Assembly (NCBI RefSeq): GCF_018595715.1 | Contig: NZ_JAHEOJ010000019.1 | Span: forward strand, 1-64,000 | DNA from: Glaciecola sp. XM2 | GTDB taxonomy: Bacteria; Pseudomonadota; Gammaproteobacteria; Enterobacterales; Alteromonadaceae | Length of the DNA stretch: 64,000 nt | Direction: 5' to 3' | In this document: piece after piece, positions 26,385 to 36,246 of the stretch | Layout of the letters: every line of letters starts with the position of its first letter | How positions within the stretch are numbered: the stretch's first letter is position 1 | The notes under the pieces: model-generated | What the model saw: only the letters and a program-made list of their open reading frames with translations | Databases searched by the model: none | Told to the model about the DNA's origin: nothing | Translations under genes and position numbers: made by a program

Positions 26385-27745
26385 GTCTAAAGAGTGTAGT
26401 GAAAAGTGTGTTGGTGACTGTGCTTGTATTAAGCGCGGTGGCAACGCAGGCAAAAATAGAGATTGTCATTACCGAGGGGGTGAGCAATGCACGCCCAATA
26501 GCCGTTGTACCCTTCAGGTGGAATGGTGCGACGGTATTACCTGAAGATATTTCAGATGTGATTACCAATAACTTATTGCGCAGCGGTAAGTTTAACCCCA
26601 TGAAAATGTCTGATATGCCGCAATTTCCTACACAAGACGATGAAGTAGATTACGATGCATGGGCAGAAAAGGGCATTGACACGGTATTAGTCGGCAACAT
26701 TGAAGAGCGCGGAAATGGCCAATACGAAGTATCGTTTCAGTTAATCGATGTGCTTCGAGCGCAAGCCACGGGCGGAGAGTCAAAGTCGCTAGTTAATGGT
26801 GCACTGGTGTTGAGTAAAGACCATATCGTTGAAGCGCGTGAGAAAATTATCAACACTGCGGATTTTAGGCAGTATGCACATATTATTAGCGACATTGTTT
26901 ATGAATCACTAATAGGCGAGCGCGGCGCGTTTTTGACCCGCATTGCCTATGTGATCGTTCGCGATAGAGAAACCAATCCACTGCCATTTCAGTTAGTGAT
27001 CTCAGATTACGATGGTGAAAACGAAACGCGCTTGTTGTCTTCTCCAGAGCCACTGATGTCTCCTGCCTGGTCTCCAGATGGTAATCAACTTGCGTACGTA
27101 TCTTTTGAAAATAAAAAATCACAGATTTTCATTCAAGATATTTATACCACCCGTCGCACGTTAGTGACTGATTTTCCAGGTATTAATGGCTCGCCGGCAT
27201 TTTCACCGGATGGCAAAAAACTCGCGATGGTGTTGTCAAAAGACGGCAACCCAGAAATTTATGTGATGGACTTAGCCTCAAGAAACCTTGAGCGTATAAC
27301 CCGAAATCGGACGATTGATACAGAGCCAAGTTGGGCGCCTGACGGAAAAACCTTGATTTTTAGTTCAGAACGGGGTGGAAAACCGCAGATATATCAAGTA
27401 AATTTAGATACTAAGCGTGCTCGAAGGCTAACCTTTGAAGGGGAAATGAACCTTGGCGCCTCAATAACGCCTGATAATACGAATTTAGTTGTCGTAAATA
27501 GGACGCAAGGAGATTATCATATTGCTAGGCAGAACCTGCAAAATGGTAATATGTTGGTATTAACCAAGACATTCCTTGATGAGTCACCAAGTATTGCGCC
27601 CAATGGCAGTATGATTATTTACAGTACAGTACATGAAGGCAAGCAGGTGTTATCGCTTGTTTCATTGGATGGCAGATTTAAAGCGCTTTTACCGGCAGCA
27701 GAAGGGCAGGTGAAGTCGCCAAGCTGGTCACCGTTTTTATTATAA
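26381..27745 (+). CDS. tolB: Tol-Pal system beta-propeller protein TolB
   Basis: The 454-residue periplasmic protein has a signal peptide (about 1-24), an N-terminal alpha/beta domain and a six-bladed propeller. The propeller is marked by repeats such as [29 protein letters not shown] and [15 protein letters not shown]. It links Pal, TolA and outer-membrane proteins during constriction of the outer membrane at division. ATGA overlap with tolA shows translational coupling. Confidence 0.96.
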   Translation: MSLKSVVKSVLVTVLVLSAVATQAKIEIVITEGVSNARPIAVVPFRWNGATVLPEDISDVITNNLLRSGKFNPMKMSDMPQFPTQDDEVDYDAWAEKGIDTVLVGNIEERGNGQYEVSFQLIDVLRAQATGGESKSLVNGALVLSKDHIVEAREKIINTADFRQYAHIISDIVYESLIGERGAFLTRIAYVIVRDRETNPLPFQLVISDYDGENETRLLSSPEPLMSPAWSPDGNQLAYVSFENKKSQIFIQDIYTTRRTLVTDFPGINGSPAFSPDGKKLAMVLSKDGNPEIYVMDLASRNLERITRNRTIDTEPSWAPDGKTLIFSSERGGKPQIYQVNLDTKRARRLTFEGEMNLGASITPDNTNLVVVNRTQGDYHIARQNLQNGNMLVLTKTFLDESPSIAPNGSMIIYSTVHEGKQVLSLVSLDGRFKALLPAAEGQVKSPSWSPFLL

Positions 27746-27772
27746 TAAATTTAATACAATTAAGGATTTTAC

Positions 27773-28351
27773 ATGCTAACTAACAAAAAATTAAGAACGC
27801 TTTTAATCGCGCTACCTGCCATTACTCTTATGGCATGTTCATCTGGCCCTAGCGACGAAGAGTTGGAGGCTGAACGCCAAAATGCTGCTGCCGCTGCTGC
27901 CCAACAAGCACAGCAAGAAGCTGAAGCTGCCGCACAAGCTGCTGCCGCACAAGCCGAAGCCGCTGCTGCTGAGCAACTTCAACGTGCACAACAAATGATG
28001 GAGCAAGAAAAGGCAGAATTAGAGTCACAGCAAACTGTGTATTTTGATTTTGACCGCGCTACTATCAAGTCTGAGTTCTTCCCAGTACTCAGAAAGCATG
28101 CTGAGTTTTTAGTTAAGAACCCAGGGCAAACAGTTGTTATCGAAGGTCACACTGACAGCCGCGGTACACCTGAGTACAACATCGCTCTTGGCGAGCGTCG
28201 TGCAAAAGCAGTTGAAACATTCTTCCAAAACGAAGGTGTATCAGCTTCTCAAATCTCTGTTGTATCTTACGGCGAAGAGAAACCATCTGTAACCGGTACT
28301 TCTGAGTATGCATTTGCTCAAAACCGTCGTGCAGTAGTGGTTTATCAATAA
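27773..28351 (+). CDS. pal: Peptidoglycan-associated lipoprotein Pal
   Basis: The 192-residue lipoprotein has the lipobox LMAC with the lipidated C22. An Ala/Gln/Glu-rich spacer (about 34-75), longer than in E. coli, precedes the OmpA-like domain with the peptidoglycan-binding pattern VYFDFDRATIK and VIEGHTDSRGTPEYNIALGERRA. It anchors the outer membrane to the cell wall. Confidence 0.96.
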   Translation: MLTNKKLRTLLIALPAITLMACSSGPSDEELEAERQNAAAAAAQQAQQEAEAAAQAAAAQAEAAAAEQLQRAQQMMEQEKAELESQQTVYFDFDRATIKSEFFPVLRKHAEFLVKNPGQTVVIEGHTDSRGTPEYNIALGERRAKAVETFFQNEGVSASQISVVSYGEEKPSVTGTSEYAFAQNRRAVVVYQ

Positions 28352-28354
28352 TCG

Positions 28355-29158
28355 ATGAAAAGCTTAGTATTCACTCTAGGTTTAATTTCAATCTCTGGTG
28401 CTTGCCTTGCGCAAGCGCCAGTAGTTGATGTTACGCAACAAAACACTACGACATCCGTTACATCACCCACTACGGGCGTTGTGACAACCTCTGATCTTGA
28501 GAGTCGAGTAGCGGTGATTGAGCGTATCTCACAATCGCGTTCAAATACCCAACAACGCATGCAGCAGCAGTTAGATATGTTGCAGTCTGATGTTGATAGT
28601 ATTCGAGGATCGATTGAGCTGCATAACCATCAGTTAGAGAAAATACTCGAGCGTCAACGAGAGTTGTTCTTAGAGCTAGATCGTCGTTTTGAGTCCCTGC
28701 AAGGGCAAGCGGTTGTCTCCACGGGCAACACAAATTTATCTGCGGGTGCGTCAACAACACCTTCTACAAGGCCTGCAAACACGCAGACTGAACAAGAAGC
28801 ATATCAAAGTGCTGTTAACCTCATATTAAAAGAAAATGACTACGAAAGCGCTGTACCGGCTTTTCAGGCATTTTTAACCAACTATCCTAATTCACAATTG
28901 ACCGATAATGCACATTATTGGCTTGGCCAGTTGTTATACAACAACCAAGATTGGGAAGCTGCAAAAGCGCAGTTTGTGCAAGTCGCTCAACGTTTTGTCG
29001 ATTCGCCAAAGCGTCCAGACTCTCTTCACAAGCTTGGCATGATTGCAAAAAGTCAGGGCAATGCTAATTTAGCCAGACAATACTTTGAACAAGTCATTGC
29101 TGAGTACCCCAATAGCACTTCAGCGAATATGTCTAGTAGCGAACTGGCCAAAGGTTAA
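28355..29158 (+). CDS. cpoB: Cell division coordinator CpoB (YbgF)
   Basis: The 267-residue periplasmic protein has a signal peptide (about 1-19), an N-terminal trimerising coiled coil (about 47-115) and a C-terminal TPR domain with repeats (AYQSAVNLILKENDYESAVPAF, HYWLGQLLYNNQDWEAA). It is the usual last gene of tol-pal and coordinates PBP1B activity with Tol-driven constriction. It lies 3 bp after pal. Confidence 0.94.
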   Translation: MKSLVFTLGLISISGACLAQAPVVDVTQQNTTTSVTSPTTGVVTTSDLESRVAVIERISQSRSNTQQRMQQQLDMLQSDVDSIRGSIELHNHQLEKILERQRELFLELDRRFESLQGQAVVSTGNTNLSAGASTTPSTRPANTQTEQEAYQSAVNLILKENDYESAVPAFQAFLTNYPNSQLTDNAHYWLGQLLYNNQDWEAAKAQFVQVAQRFVDSPKRPDSLHKLGMIAKSQGNANLARQYFEQVIAEYPNSTSANMSSSELAKG

Positions 29159-29229
29159 GCCTCGGCCAGGTTGCGCTGTATAGTTTCCGCACAATTAAAC
29201 AATTATATTCGAAAAAAGACATTTAAAGG

Positions 29230-29257
29230 TTGCACCAAGGTTCTATTTAAGTATTAT
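29230..29257 (+). promoter_or_regulatory. Promoter of the tRNA-Lys pair
   Basis: TTGCAC (29230-29235), a 16-bp spacer and TATTAT (29252-29257) are followed by a GC-rich stretch (GCCGCCG). A GC-rich discriminator is typical of stringently controlled tRNA promoters. The first tRNA starts 30 bases downstream. Confidence 0.55.
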
Positions 29258-29287
29258 ATGCCGCCGTTGCAACAGATAGTCATTGAT

Positions 29288-29363
29288 GGGTCGTTAGCTC
29301 AGTTGGTAGAGCAGTTGACTTTTAATCAATTGGTCGCTGGTTCGAATCCAGCACGACCCACCA
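29288..29363 (+). tRNA. tRNA-Lys (anticodon UUU), copy 1
   Basis: This 76-nt cloverleaf runs from GGGTCGT to the encoded CCA. It has a D-arm TAGCTCAGTTGGTAGAGC, anticodon loop CTTTTAA with anticodon TTT, and a T-arm with GGTTCGAATCC. Acceptor halves GGGTCGT/ACGACCC pair fully. Confidence 0.97.
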
Positions 29364-29393
29364 TCTTTTCATCTTTGCACGGACACTTATTGA

Positions 29394-29469
29394 GGGTCGT
29401 TAGCTCAGTTGGTAGAGCAGTTGACTTTTAATCAATTGGTCGCTGGTTCGAATCCAGCACGACCCACCA
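29394..29469 (+). tRNA. tRNA-Lys (anticodon UUU), copy 2
   Basis: It is identical to the copy at 29288-29363 over all 76 bases, including CCA, and is separated from it by a 30-base spacer. Both are probably processed from one transcript. Confidence 0.97.
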
Positions 29470-29581
29470 TCAATAAGCACACAAGAAAACATCCCCCTCA
29501 AAAACTATCCTTAAAAAACCCATGAAGTTTTGATGACACAAACGTATAATACCCGAACGTTTGAAATATATAATCTTCAAT

Positions 29582-30622
29582 ATGACTATAGCCGAGCGCG
29601 TCGCGCCGATATCATTTCCGTTTCCGGAAAAACCTAAAAAACTTACTTTTGATCGCACAGAGCAATTACGCGAACAAATTAAATCGCTGCTGGTGTCGAA
29701 AAACGCTGCACTTATTGCGCACTACTACACCGACCCTGTTATCCAAGCCTTAGCGGAAGAAACCGGCGGGTGCGTCTCAGACTCACTCGAAATGGCTCGC
29801 TTTGGCAGAGATCATAGCGCGCAAACCTTGATTGTTGCCGGGGTTAAGTTCATGGGGGAGACTGCTAAAATACTCAGCCCCGAAAAAACCGTGATCATGC
29901 CAACCCTAGAGGCGACATGCTCTTTGGATTTAGGTTGCCCTGAAAAAGAATTTACCGAATTTTGTGACGCGCATCCCGAGCGCACAGTAGTGGTATATGC
30001 AAACACCTCCGCGGCGGTCAAAGCGCGTGCCGATTGGGTGGTTACCTCATCTATTGCACTTGAAATTGTTGAGCATCTCGACAGCCAAGGCAAAAAAATT
30101 ATTTGGGGCCCTGACCGTCATTTGGGTGCATATATCCAAAAGCAAACCGGCGCAGACATGTTGATGTGGAACGGAGAATGTATAGTGCATGACGAGTTCT
30201 CATCGCAAGCGTTAAAAACTGCCAAGCACCTGCATCCAGATGCCGCTATTTTGGTACACCCTGAGTCTCCAGCAAGTGTGGTAGACATGGCCGATGCGGT
30301 AGGCAGTACGTCGCAACTGATTAAGGCCGCTCAGAGCATGCCTAACGAGACTTTTATTGTTGCCACCGACAAGGGCATCTTTTACAAAATGCAGCAACTG
30401 GCGCCCAATAAGACCTTTATAGAGGCACCTACCGCAGGTAATGGCGCAACGTGCAAAAGCTGCGCACATTGCCCATGGATGGCGATGAATGGTTTAGAAG
30501 CTATGCATCAAGCGTTGCTTTCACCTACTGGCAAAGAGATATTTGTGGATGATGCCCTGCGCACCAAAGCAATGATACCGCTAAATCGTATGCTCGATTT
30601 TGCGGCAAGTTTGAAAAACTAA
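29582..30622 (+). CDS. nadA: Quinolinate synthase NadA
   Basis: The 346-residue enzyme condenses iminoaspartate with dihydroxyacetone phosphate to quinolinate in NAD synthesis. The three cysteine regions of its 4Fe-4S cluster are visible: [20 protein letters not shown] and [11 protein letters not shown]. The N-terminal [12 protein letters not shown] block is also diagnostic. ATG 29582 (MTIAERVAP) matches family starts better than the upstream in-frame TTG. A TATAAT at 29545-29550 may be its -10 element. Confidence 0.95.
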   Translation: MTIAERVAPISFPFPEKPKKLTFDRTEQLREQIKSLLVSKNAALIAHYYTDPVIQALAEETGGCVSDSLEMARFGRDHSAQTLIVAGVKFMGETAKILSPEKTVIMPTLEATCSLDLGCPEKEFTEFCDAHPERTVVVYANTSAAVKARADWVVTSSIALEIVEHLDSQGKKIIWGPDRHLGAYIQKQTGADMLMWNGECIVHDEFSSQALKTAKHLHPDAAILVHPESPASVVDMADAVGSTSQLIKAAQSMPNETFIVATDKGIFYKMQQLAPNKTFIEAPTAGNGATCKSCAHCPWMAMNGLEAMHQALLSPTGKEIFVDDALRTKAMIPLNRMLDFAASLKN

Positions 30623-30746
30623 GAACACATTGGCGCGTAAGGCAAGCGAATATGGGTTATTGCATAATCAATGCTTGAAACAACCCCAGCTTTTCCCTAC
30701 TATAGCCGCCGTTTACTCGCACTCACAGTAAACGGCAAAAAATTTC

Positions 30747-30836
30747 GGAGAGGTGGCTGAGTGGCTGAAGGCGCACGCCTGGAAAGTGTGTTTAGGGTTA
30801 AACCTAACGAGGGTTCGAATCCCTCTCTCTCCGCCA
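30747..30836 (+). tRNA. tRNA-Ser (anticodon GGA)
   Basis: This 90-nt type II tRNA has acceptor GGAGAGG paired with CTCTCC, discriminator G and encoded CCA. The anticodon loop CTGGAAA gives anticodon GGA. The long variable arm (TTTAGGGTTAAACCTAA) and T-arm GGTTCGAATCC are clear. Confidence 0.96.
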
Positions 30837-31194
30837 AATTCAAAAGAAAGCCCTATTATTTCTTGCTTTCGCGCATGCGGTAAATAGTAAAGCGCCCCTG
30901 TTTCCCTCACTACTCTGCCATAACCGCCAAAACAGCATACATGCACCTGAACAAAGTAAATCTACCCTAGCTGTGCAAGCACCAAGATTTTAATGTCGAG
31001 CGATGCGTAACTCCCCACTGGAGTAATTAAGCTTCTGCACACTCGCTTTTCAAATACTTTTACACAGTAAACGAACCTCTCAAAAGCTATTCACCTAAAA
31101 CACAAAGCACCCCCCCCAGATAATTGCAATGCGACAGTGATGGAGTTAGTCTACCAAGTACATCATCTACCTTCTGTTAAGCAAGGGATTTACC
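30837..31194. other. 358-bp non-coding gap between tRNA-Ser and the hydroxylase operon
   Basis: I see no gene or clear promoter pair here. The one distinct element is a run of eight C at 31110-31117, 78 bases before the start of the hydroxylase iron-sulfur subunit. Such tracts can slip, but a regulatory effect is unproven. Confidence 0.4.
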
Positions 31195-31662
31195 ATGTCA
31201 AAAACAATCACCATCAATAATAAGTCATACGACATCGACGTTCCTGAAGATATGCCGCTTTTGTGGTTTCTTCGAGACCGCTTAGAATTTACGGGTACAA
31301 AATTTGGTTGCGGAAAAGCACTTTGTGGTGCGTGTACTGTACATGTTGATGGTCAGGCAACACGCTCTTGTGTAATGCCAGTGGGGGCGCTAGCAGGGCG
31401 CAGCATTACCACCATAGAAGGCCTGTCAGACAATGCCGATCATCCCTTACAAAAAGCATGGCTAGAGGTGGGTGTCCCTCAGTGTGGATACTGTCAGGCG
31501 GGGCAAATAATGAACGCCGCGAGCTTGTTGGCCACTAATGCCAGCCCTAGCGAAAAAGAAATTGAGACGGCGATGCAGGGTAATATATGTCGTTGTGGTA
31601 CCTATCAACGCATAAAGCAGGCTATTAATATTGCAGCCGATGAACTGGCGAAGGAGGTTTAG
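31195..31662 (+). CDS. 2Fe-2S subunit of a xanthine-oxidase-family molybdenum hydroxylase
   Basis: The 155-residue protein carries two 2Fe-2S clusters. The N-terminal plant-ferredoxin-like site is [16 protein letters not shown]...SC and the C-terminal helical site is [10 protein letters not shown] with GNICRCGTY. This is the small subunit layout of isoquinoline 1-oxidoreductase and similar two-component aldehyde oxidoreductases. It relays electrons from the Mo site to an external acceptor. It lies 2 bp before the large subunit and has no signal peptide, so it would be co-exported with its partner. Confidence 0.88.
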   Translation: MSKTITINNKSYDIDVPEDMPLLWFLRDRLEFTGTKFGCGKALCGACTVHVDGQATRSCVMPVGALAGRSITTIEGLSDNADHPLQKAWLEVGVPQCGYCQAGQIMNAASLLATNASPSEKEIETAMQGNICRCGTYQRIKQAINIAADELAKEV

Positions 31663-31664
31663 TC

Positions 31665-33905
31665 ATGCGTCCTGATATCCAAGGTTTTTTAGTTGCAGAA
31701 AGAAAGAGACAAGCACAAGAGTTGGCCAGCACATTAGGCCGGTTGGAAATAGACCGGCGTCAATTTTTAAAGGGAACAGCCATCGCTGCTGGCGGTTTAT
31801 TTATTGGCGTTTCTTTACCCATGTCGTCATTAGCTGCATCTAGCGATAAGGCGACAGAGTTTAACCCCAATGCGTTTATTCATTTGCAAGAAAATGGTGA
31901 TTTACTTATTTACTGCGGTCGCTGTGAAATGGGGCAGGGCATTAGTACGGCGTTGCCCTCTGTAGTGGCCGATGAGATGGAGGCCGATTGGTCGCGGGTA
32001 CGCGTTGAGCAAGCTGAAGGAGACCAAGATAAGTATGGCTCTCAGGCAACTGGCGGCTCTGCCAGTATACGCACTATGTATGAACCAATGCGACAGGCAG
32101 GCGCGTCAGCCAGAGAAATGTTGGTTGCGGCAGCTGCAAAGGTATGGAATACCTCACCACAAAACTGCTATGCCAAACAACATTACGTTTACCATAATGA
32201 GAACAACAATAAGCTTAGCTATGGTGAGTTAGTAGCCATAGCGGCCAATATGCCAGTGCCAGAATCGCCTAGCTTAAAAAACAAAGAAGACTTCGAATAC
32301 ATCGGTAAAAGTCTACCGCGTCACGATGTGGGCATGGTCGTTGAAGGGAAAAGAATCTATGGCGCGGATGTAAAAGTGCCAGGTATGCAGTACGCGGCAA
32401 TTGTTCACTGTCCGGTAATGGGAGGCACCTTAAAATCTGTTGATAAAACCGAAGCGCTTAAAGTGTCGGGTGTGACAGCGGTGGTGGAGGTTGCGCCTTT
32501 AAAAGTCCCGTTTGGTTCGCTTGGCGGTGTCGCGGTTGTAGCGAACAATTCTTGGTCGGCACAACAAGGTGTACAAAAGCTTAAAGTTGAATGGGATAAA
32601 GGTGAGCACGGCAGTTACGACACCGACGTGTACATGAAGCAACTTGTTGAAAATGTCCAAAAGCCCGCAGAAAAAATAGCAGAGCGTGGCGATTTACAAA
32701 GCGCTTTTGATAGAGCAAAACATAAGGTATCTGCCACCTATACCGAAGGACATTTAGTACATGCGCCAATGGAGCCAAACGCGAGCGTGGTATCGGTACA
32801 CGATAATCACTGCGAGGTATGGGCATCCACTCAAAGCCCAGACGACATCCAATCTGTGTTATCCGGCTTTTTGGGTATGGATAAAAAAAGTATCAAGGTA
32901 AACGTGATGATTTGTGGTGGCGCATTTGGCCGCAAATTTAAATGCGATTATGTCCAAGAAGCAGCCGCAATATCAAAAGCCGTTGGAACACCTATTCAAT
33001 TAACCTGGACCAGAGAAGAAGACACCAAAACAGGCTATTATCATTCAAACAGTGCGCAGTATATTGAGGCATCGCTCGATGAAGAGGGTAATGTTTCGGG
33101 CTGGTTGCATCGAATTGCGTTTCCGTCCATTAACACTTTATTTGACCCATCTATTCAATTTGCACCTGCTAATGCGGTTAGTGAAATTGAAAACCATCCG
33201 TTTGGGATTGCGAATTTACGCAGTGAATCAGGTTTAGCGCCTGCACATACTCGCATTGGTTGGTACCGCGCGGTATATGCGATTTTTTGGGGGCTTGGTT
33301 ATGGCGTGTTTGCCGATGAACTAGCCGAAAAAGCAGGCGTAGATACGCTAACGATGTTAAATCGAATTTATGACGCTAACACCAATCCTGAACAAGAAGA
33401 ACAGGTGCGCAGGTCAAAAGCGGTGCTTGCACTGGCAGCAGAAAAGTCAGGCTTTGGGAAGTCTCTGCCCGAGGGAGAGGGTTTAGGGATTGCCGTGCAT
33501 TATAGCTTTCAATCTTACGTAGCCATGGCCGTGCATGTACGTATGAAAGGTGATGACTTTGAGGTTGTACGTGTTGATACCGCGCTTGATTGCGGGCAGG
33601 TATTGAACAAAGACGGCGCAGCAGCGCAGCAAGAAGGTGCAGTTGCAATGGGTATTTCATTATCAAAGTACTGTGAAATCACCTTTAAGGAAGGCGCGGT
33701 GGTAAACGGTAATTTTAATGATTACCCAGTGATGAGAATAAATGATATGCCAGACGTGCATACGCATTTTATTGAGTCAGATGCCGCGCCGACCGGTTTA
33801 GGCGAGCCGGGCATGGCACCGTTTGCGCCGGCGTTGATCAACGCGATTTATCAAGCATCGGGTAAACGTTATCGCAGTTTGCCTATTCAGCCACAACGCA
33901 CTTAA
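31665..33905 (+). CDS. Molybdopterin-binding large subunit of a Tat-exported hydroxylase (IorB-like)
   Basis: The 746-residue protein has a twin-arginine signal (DRRQFLKG, about 30-37, then a hydrophobic stretch to about 57) after an unusually long N-region. The AdhL/IorB-type molybdopterin domains follow. Near the C-terminus GLGEPGMAP carries the expected catalytic glutamate (E714); QATGGSASIRTMYEP and GGAFGRKF are cofactor-binding blocks. Enzymes of this type use the cytosine-dinucleotide, sulfurated Moco, matching the mocA and xdhC genes nearby. There is no FAD subunit, so electrons probably leave through a periplasmic carrier. The substrate (aldehyde or N-heterocycle) cannot be told. Confidence 0.85.
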   Translation: MRPDIQGFLVAERKRQAQELASTLGRLEIDRRQFLKGTAIAAGGLFIGVSLPMSSLAASSDKATEFNPNAFIHLQENGDLLIYCGRCEMGQGISTALPSVVADEMEADWSRVRVEQAEGDQDKYGSQATGGSASIRTMYEPMRQAGASAREMLVAAAAKVWNTSPQNCYAKQHYVYHNENNNKLSYGELVAIAANMPVPESPSLKNKEDFEYIGKSLPRHDVGMVVEGKRIYGADVKVPGMQYAAIVHCPVMGGTLKSVDKTEALKVSGVTAVVEVAPLKVPFGSLGGVAVVANNSWSAQQGVQKLKVEWDKGEHGSYDTDVYMKQLVENVQKPAEKIAERGDLQSAFDRAKHKVSATYTEGHLVHAPMEPNASVVSVHDNHCEVWASTQSPDDIQSVLSGFLGMDKKSIKVNVMICGGAFGRKFKCDYVQEAAAISKAVGTPIQLTWTREEDTKTGYYHSNSAQYIEASLDEEGNVSGWLHRIAFPSINTLFDPSIQFAPANAVSEIENHPFGIANLRSESGLAPAHTRIGWYRAVYAIFWGLGYGVFADELAEKAGVDTLTMLNRIYDANTNPEQEEQVRRSKAVLALAAEKSGFGKSLPEGEGLGIAVHYSFQSYVAMAVHVRMKGDDFEVVRVDTALDCGQVLNKDGAAAQQEGAVAMGISLSKYCEITFKEGAVVNGNFNDYPVMRINDMPDVHTHFIESDAAPTGLGEPGMAPFAPALINAIYQASGKRYRSLPIQPQRT

Positions 33906-34498
33906 AGGGGCTTATAACGACGATAGTCGTTCGGTGTATCGATATCAAATAAAGGGGTAGAAGGTTTAAGCGTTTTAACTTCAACGTTAGGACTGTTTAA
34001 TAACTTTTTAGCCCCTTTGTCTTCGTTTAATTGCATTAAAGTTGCGAACATCAACTGGTCAAACATCGCAGGCACGCCTACGTGGTCATCGTCGTATTGT
34101 GTTGCAACGGTGCTTTGTAGCTCGGCGTGCGCATCAATCATGCGGTTTAAATAACGGGTATCGATAGATGGTTGGTCACACAGCATGATTAACGCTTGCG
34201 TGTACCCTTGGGTTTGAATGCGCTCAATACCAAACGCGATAGACGCACCCATTCCCTGTTGCCAGTTTGGGTTGAATAAGACTTGAGCCTCGGTGCACTC
34301 TACAAGGGGTTTAATCGCTTCAAAGTGTGCACCTAACACCACAAATGTTTCGTCTGCATTTGCTGCAAGTGCTTGGTCTAGACTGTGTTGTAATAGCGTA
34401 TGAGACCCCCACCGTAGCGTTTGTTTAGGCACACTCATGCGTGACGATGCGCCTGCGGCCAATATTAAAATCGCTGTTTTGCTGCTGCTTTGGGTCAT
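33902..34498 (-). CDS. mocA: Molybdenum cofactor cytidylyltransferase MocA-like
   Basis: The 198-residue nucleotidyltransferase has the GT-A start ILILAAGASSRMSVPKQTL with the signature Gly-Ala-Ser-Ser-Arg-Met. Later come NPNWQQGMGASIAFGI and LCDQPSIDT, the pattern of MocA (CTP-dependent Moco cytidylyltransferase). It converts Moco to the MCD form used by xanthine-oxidase-type enzymes. It is convergent with the hydroxylase large subunit and overlaps it by 4 bases, a layout that supports a functional link. MobA-type GTP transfer is the alternative. Confidence 0.82.
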   Translation of the reverse strand: MTQSSSKTAILILAAGASSRMSVPKQTLRWGSHTLLQHSLDQALAANADETFVVLGAHFEAIKPLVECTEAQVLFNPNWQQGMGASIAFGIERIQTQGYTQALIMLCDQPSIDTRYLNRMIDAHAELQSTVATQYDDDHVGVPAMFDQLMFATLMQLNEDKGAKKLLNSPNVEVKTLKPSTPLFDIDTPNDYRRYKPL

Positions 34499-34941
34499 TA
34501 TCGTGCTTTCTAGTATGCTTTTGGTTTATTCACAAACAACACTGTTCGCCATAGTGCTAATCACCATAGTTGCAGGTCTTGTTTGTCTCTTTAAATACTT
34601 GTTTATACGGAAAATTCCTACTTGAATCACTCAAGTATACGTTTTCTTGTGCCATAACTAAAATCAACATAACAGTATTTATACTCTTTTACCGCCAAAA
34701 GAATATGAGCGGCCAGATCACGGAAACTCTATTGAGATGTGACCGATAAAAGTTAGGGGCACTAATGCATCCCACAAAACAACGCAAAGGCTAAAAAGAA
34801 TTGATACATGTGAGTGACTGTTTGCATGGTTTATAGTGCCAAAGTGGGAAAGGTGACCTTAGCGGTCGTTGATACTCATAAGACAGGTAAACACAGATGA
34901 AACTTTCACTTGTGGTTTTACCCAACCATCAAGAAACCTCC
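34499..34941. other. Non-coding stretch upstream of the small membrane protein
   Basis: There is no supported gene here. A short hydrophobic frame running out of the mocA antisense to about 34625 is discussed under rejected items. The remainder is AT-rich and leads into the promoter at 34942. Confidence 0.4.
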
Positions 34942-34969
34942 TTGACAGCCTTTAAGACTCCCATATACT
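34942..34969 (+). promoter_or_regulatory. Strong sigma70 promoter
   Basis: A consensus TTGACA (34942-34947), a 16-bp spacer and TATACT (34964-34969) lie about 50 bases before the TTG start at 35021. Confidence 0.7.
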
Positions 34970-35020
34970 GAAAAATCACTTTCAGCATCGTGTCATTCAA
35001 TTAAAAAAAGGAGTTTCATT

Positions 35021-35386
35021 TTGTCAGGTACGACTAGTCCAGAATCCTACAAACCCGCCGAGTCTAGTGAAGGCAAAACTTTTGTTTTGATTGCATGGGG
35101 ACTCCTTTTAGGTGGCTGGGTGCTCATGCCTTTTGCTCCTATTGCCGGGCTTATTGTGAGCTACTTGCAAATGGATAAGTACTCTTACGTTGAAAGAAGT
35201 CATTTCAAAAGAGTCATAGGTACTTTTTGGTTGAGCGTTTGGGGATGGGTGTTGTGTATTCTCTTATACATTACTATTGCGGGTATTATCATTGCTATTC
35301 CGCTAGGCATTGCGATCAGTATTTTCGTGACGTATCGAGGGATTAAAGGTTTGATTCGCGCCAGTGAATCGCTTCCGTATATATAA
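35021..35386 (+). CDS. Small membrane protein of unknown function (DUF4870-like)
   Basis: The 121-residue protein has a polar N-terminus (1-18) and three hydrophobic stretches (about 20-50, 67-86, 83-105). A short charged loop (YLQMDKYSYVERSHFKR) between the first and second resembles DUF4870/Tic20-like proteins. The start codon is TTG at 35021, 8 bases after AAGGAG. A near-consensus promoter precedes it, and a second membrane protein follows 17 bp later, so the two probably form a transcription unit. I cannot assign a function. Confidence 0.7.
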   Translation: MSGTTSPESYKPAESSEGKTFVLIAWGLLLGGWVLMPFAPIAGLIVSYLQMDKYSYVERSHFKRVIGTFWLSVWGWVLCILLYITIAGIIIAIPLGIAISIFVTYRGIKGLIRASESLPYI

Positions 35387-35403
35387 TTAGATTGGTACTG
35401 GCA

Positions 35404-36195
35404 ATGAACTCTCAGCAATACAAAATCCATGGCCTTGCCTATGTGCTCATTAGCATGGGTGTTTGGTGGCTAGAAGCAAATTATCACTCAATTAGCTTGT
35501 ATACGATTTTTAGCATCTTATGCATTGTAGCTGGCGCTAATTTGCTTAGGCAAAGCGCGGTAAAGGTTACATTAATTACCGGCTTTATATCGGGCGTTCT
35601 TGGCCTTTTGTTTTATACCAACCACCTACTGTCGTCTCCATCGGTCCTAAGTATTTTGCTGTTTGCGGTATTTGTATTGATATCTCACATATATGCGCAA
35701 AATTTGTTTCCTCATCTTTTTGTAGATAATGAAAAGCCCAAGTCATCTTGGTATACGTTTCCACTATGGTTAGATTTGTCCGGAGGCGGTGAGCCTCTGC
35801 CGAAATCGCTTACCGACGTGAATAAGCAACGCTTTATTATTTGCAACGTTGTTATGCTTGTTCTGCTCATCGCACTTTGTTTGTTGCTCATCTTGATTAC
35901 GCTTGGTGTCAATATTGTAAGCGTGACGTTATTTGATCAGTTCGCTGGCGCATTAGCGCTGATTATTTGGCTACCTATTTTAATATTTTTAATGATTGCA
36001 CTGGCAACTGCGCATAAGAGCCTTGCTATGCGGGTATGTGTCACAATTTTTTATGGGTATCTTGTGCTTTCCAATTCATATGATGCATTAGTGCACTTTG
36101 ACCTGTATAGCTTTGCTTTGGTTGTTTTTGGTGCTTTTGGATTTTTAACAGGGATTAACTTTGAACGAAGTAAAATTGAGGCGCCGCAAGTTTAA
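35404..36195 (+). CDS. Polytopic membrane protein of unknown function
   Basis: The 263-residue protein has about seven or eight hydrophobic helices. A roughly 45-residue hydrophilic loop (about 108-145, DNEKPKSSWYTFPLWLDLSG) lies in the middle, and the C-terminus is short and charged. ATG 35404 is preferred over the in-frame TTG at 35392. It follows the small membrane protein closely and ends before a bidirectional terminator. I do not recognise a family and see no catalytic motif. Confidence 0.65.
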   Translation: MNSQQYKIHGLAYVLISMGVWWLEANYHSISLYTIFSILCIVAGANLLRQSAVKVTLITGFISGVLGLLFYTNHLLSSPSVLSILLFAVFVLISHIYAQNLFPHLFVDNEKPKSSWYTFPLWLDLSGGGEPLPKSLTDVNKQRFIICNVVMLVLLIALCLLLILITLGVNIVSVTLFDQFAGALALIIWLPILIFLMIALATAHKSLAMRVCVTIFYGYLVLSNSYDALVHFDLYSFALVVFGAFGFLTGINFERSKIEAPQV

Positions 36196-36246
36196 GCTTT
36201 ATAGTCTCGTTATTGCCCCTACAGTTTCTCGAAAAGTAGATTGAAT

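Noticed and set aside
29171-29431. A plus-strand frame covering the first tRNA-Lys.
   Set aside because: It reads through a tRNA gene and its flanks; no ribosome site or family.
30713-30946. A minus-strand frame covering tRNA-Ser.
   Set aside because: It is the antisense reading of a tRNA, a common false protein prediction.
34437-34625. A 62-codon hydrophobic frame (two possible membrane helices) starting inside the mocA antisense.
   Set aside because: The first third is the mirror of mocA, there is no ribosome site, and the part outside mocA (from ATG 34515) is only 36 codons with no recognisable family.
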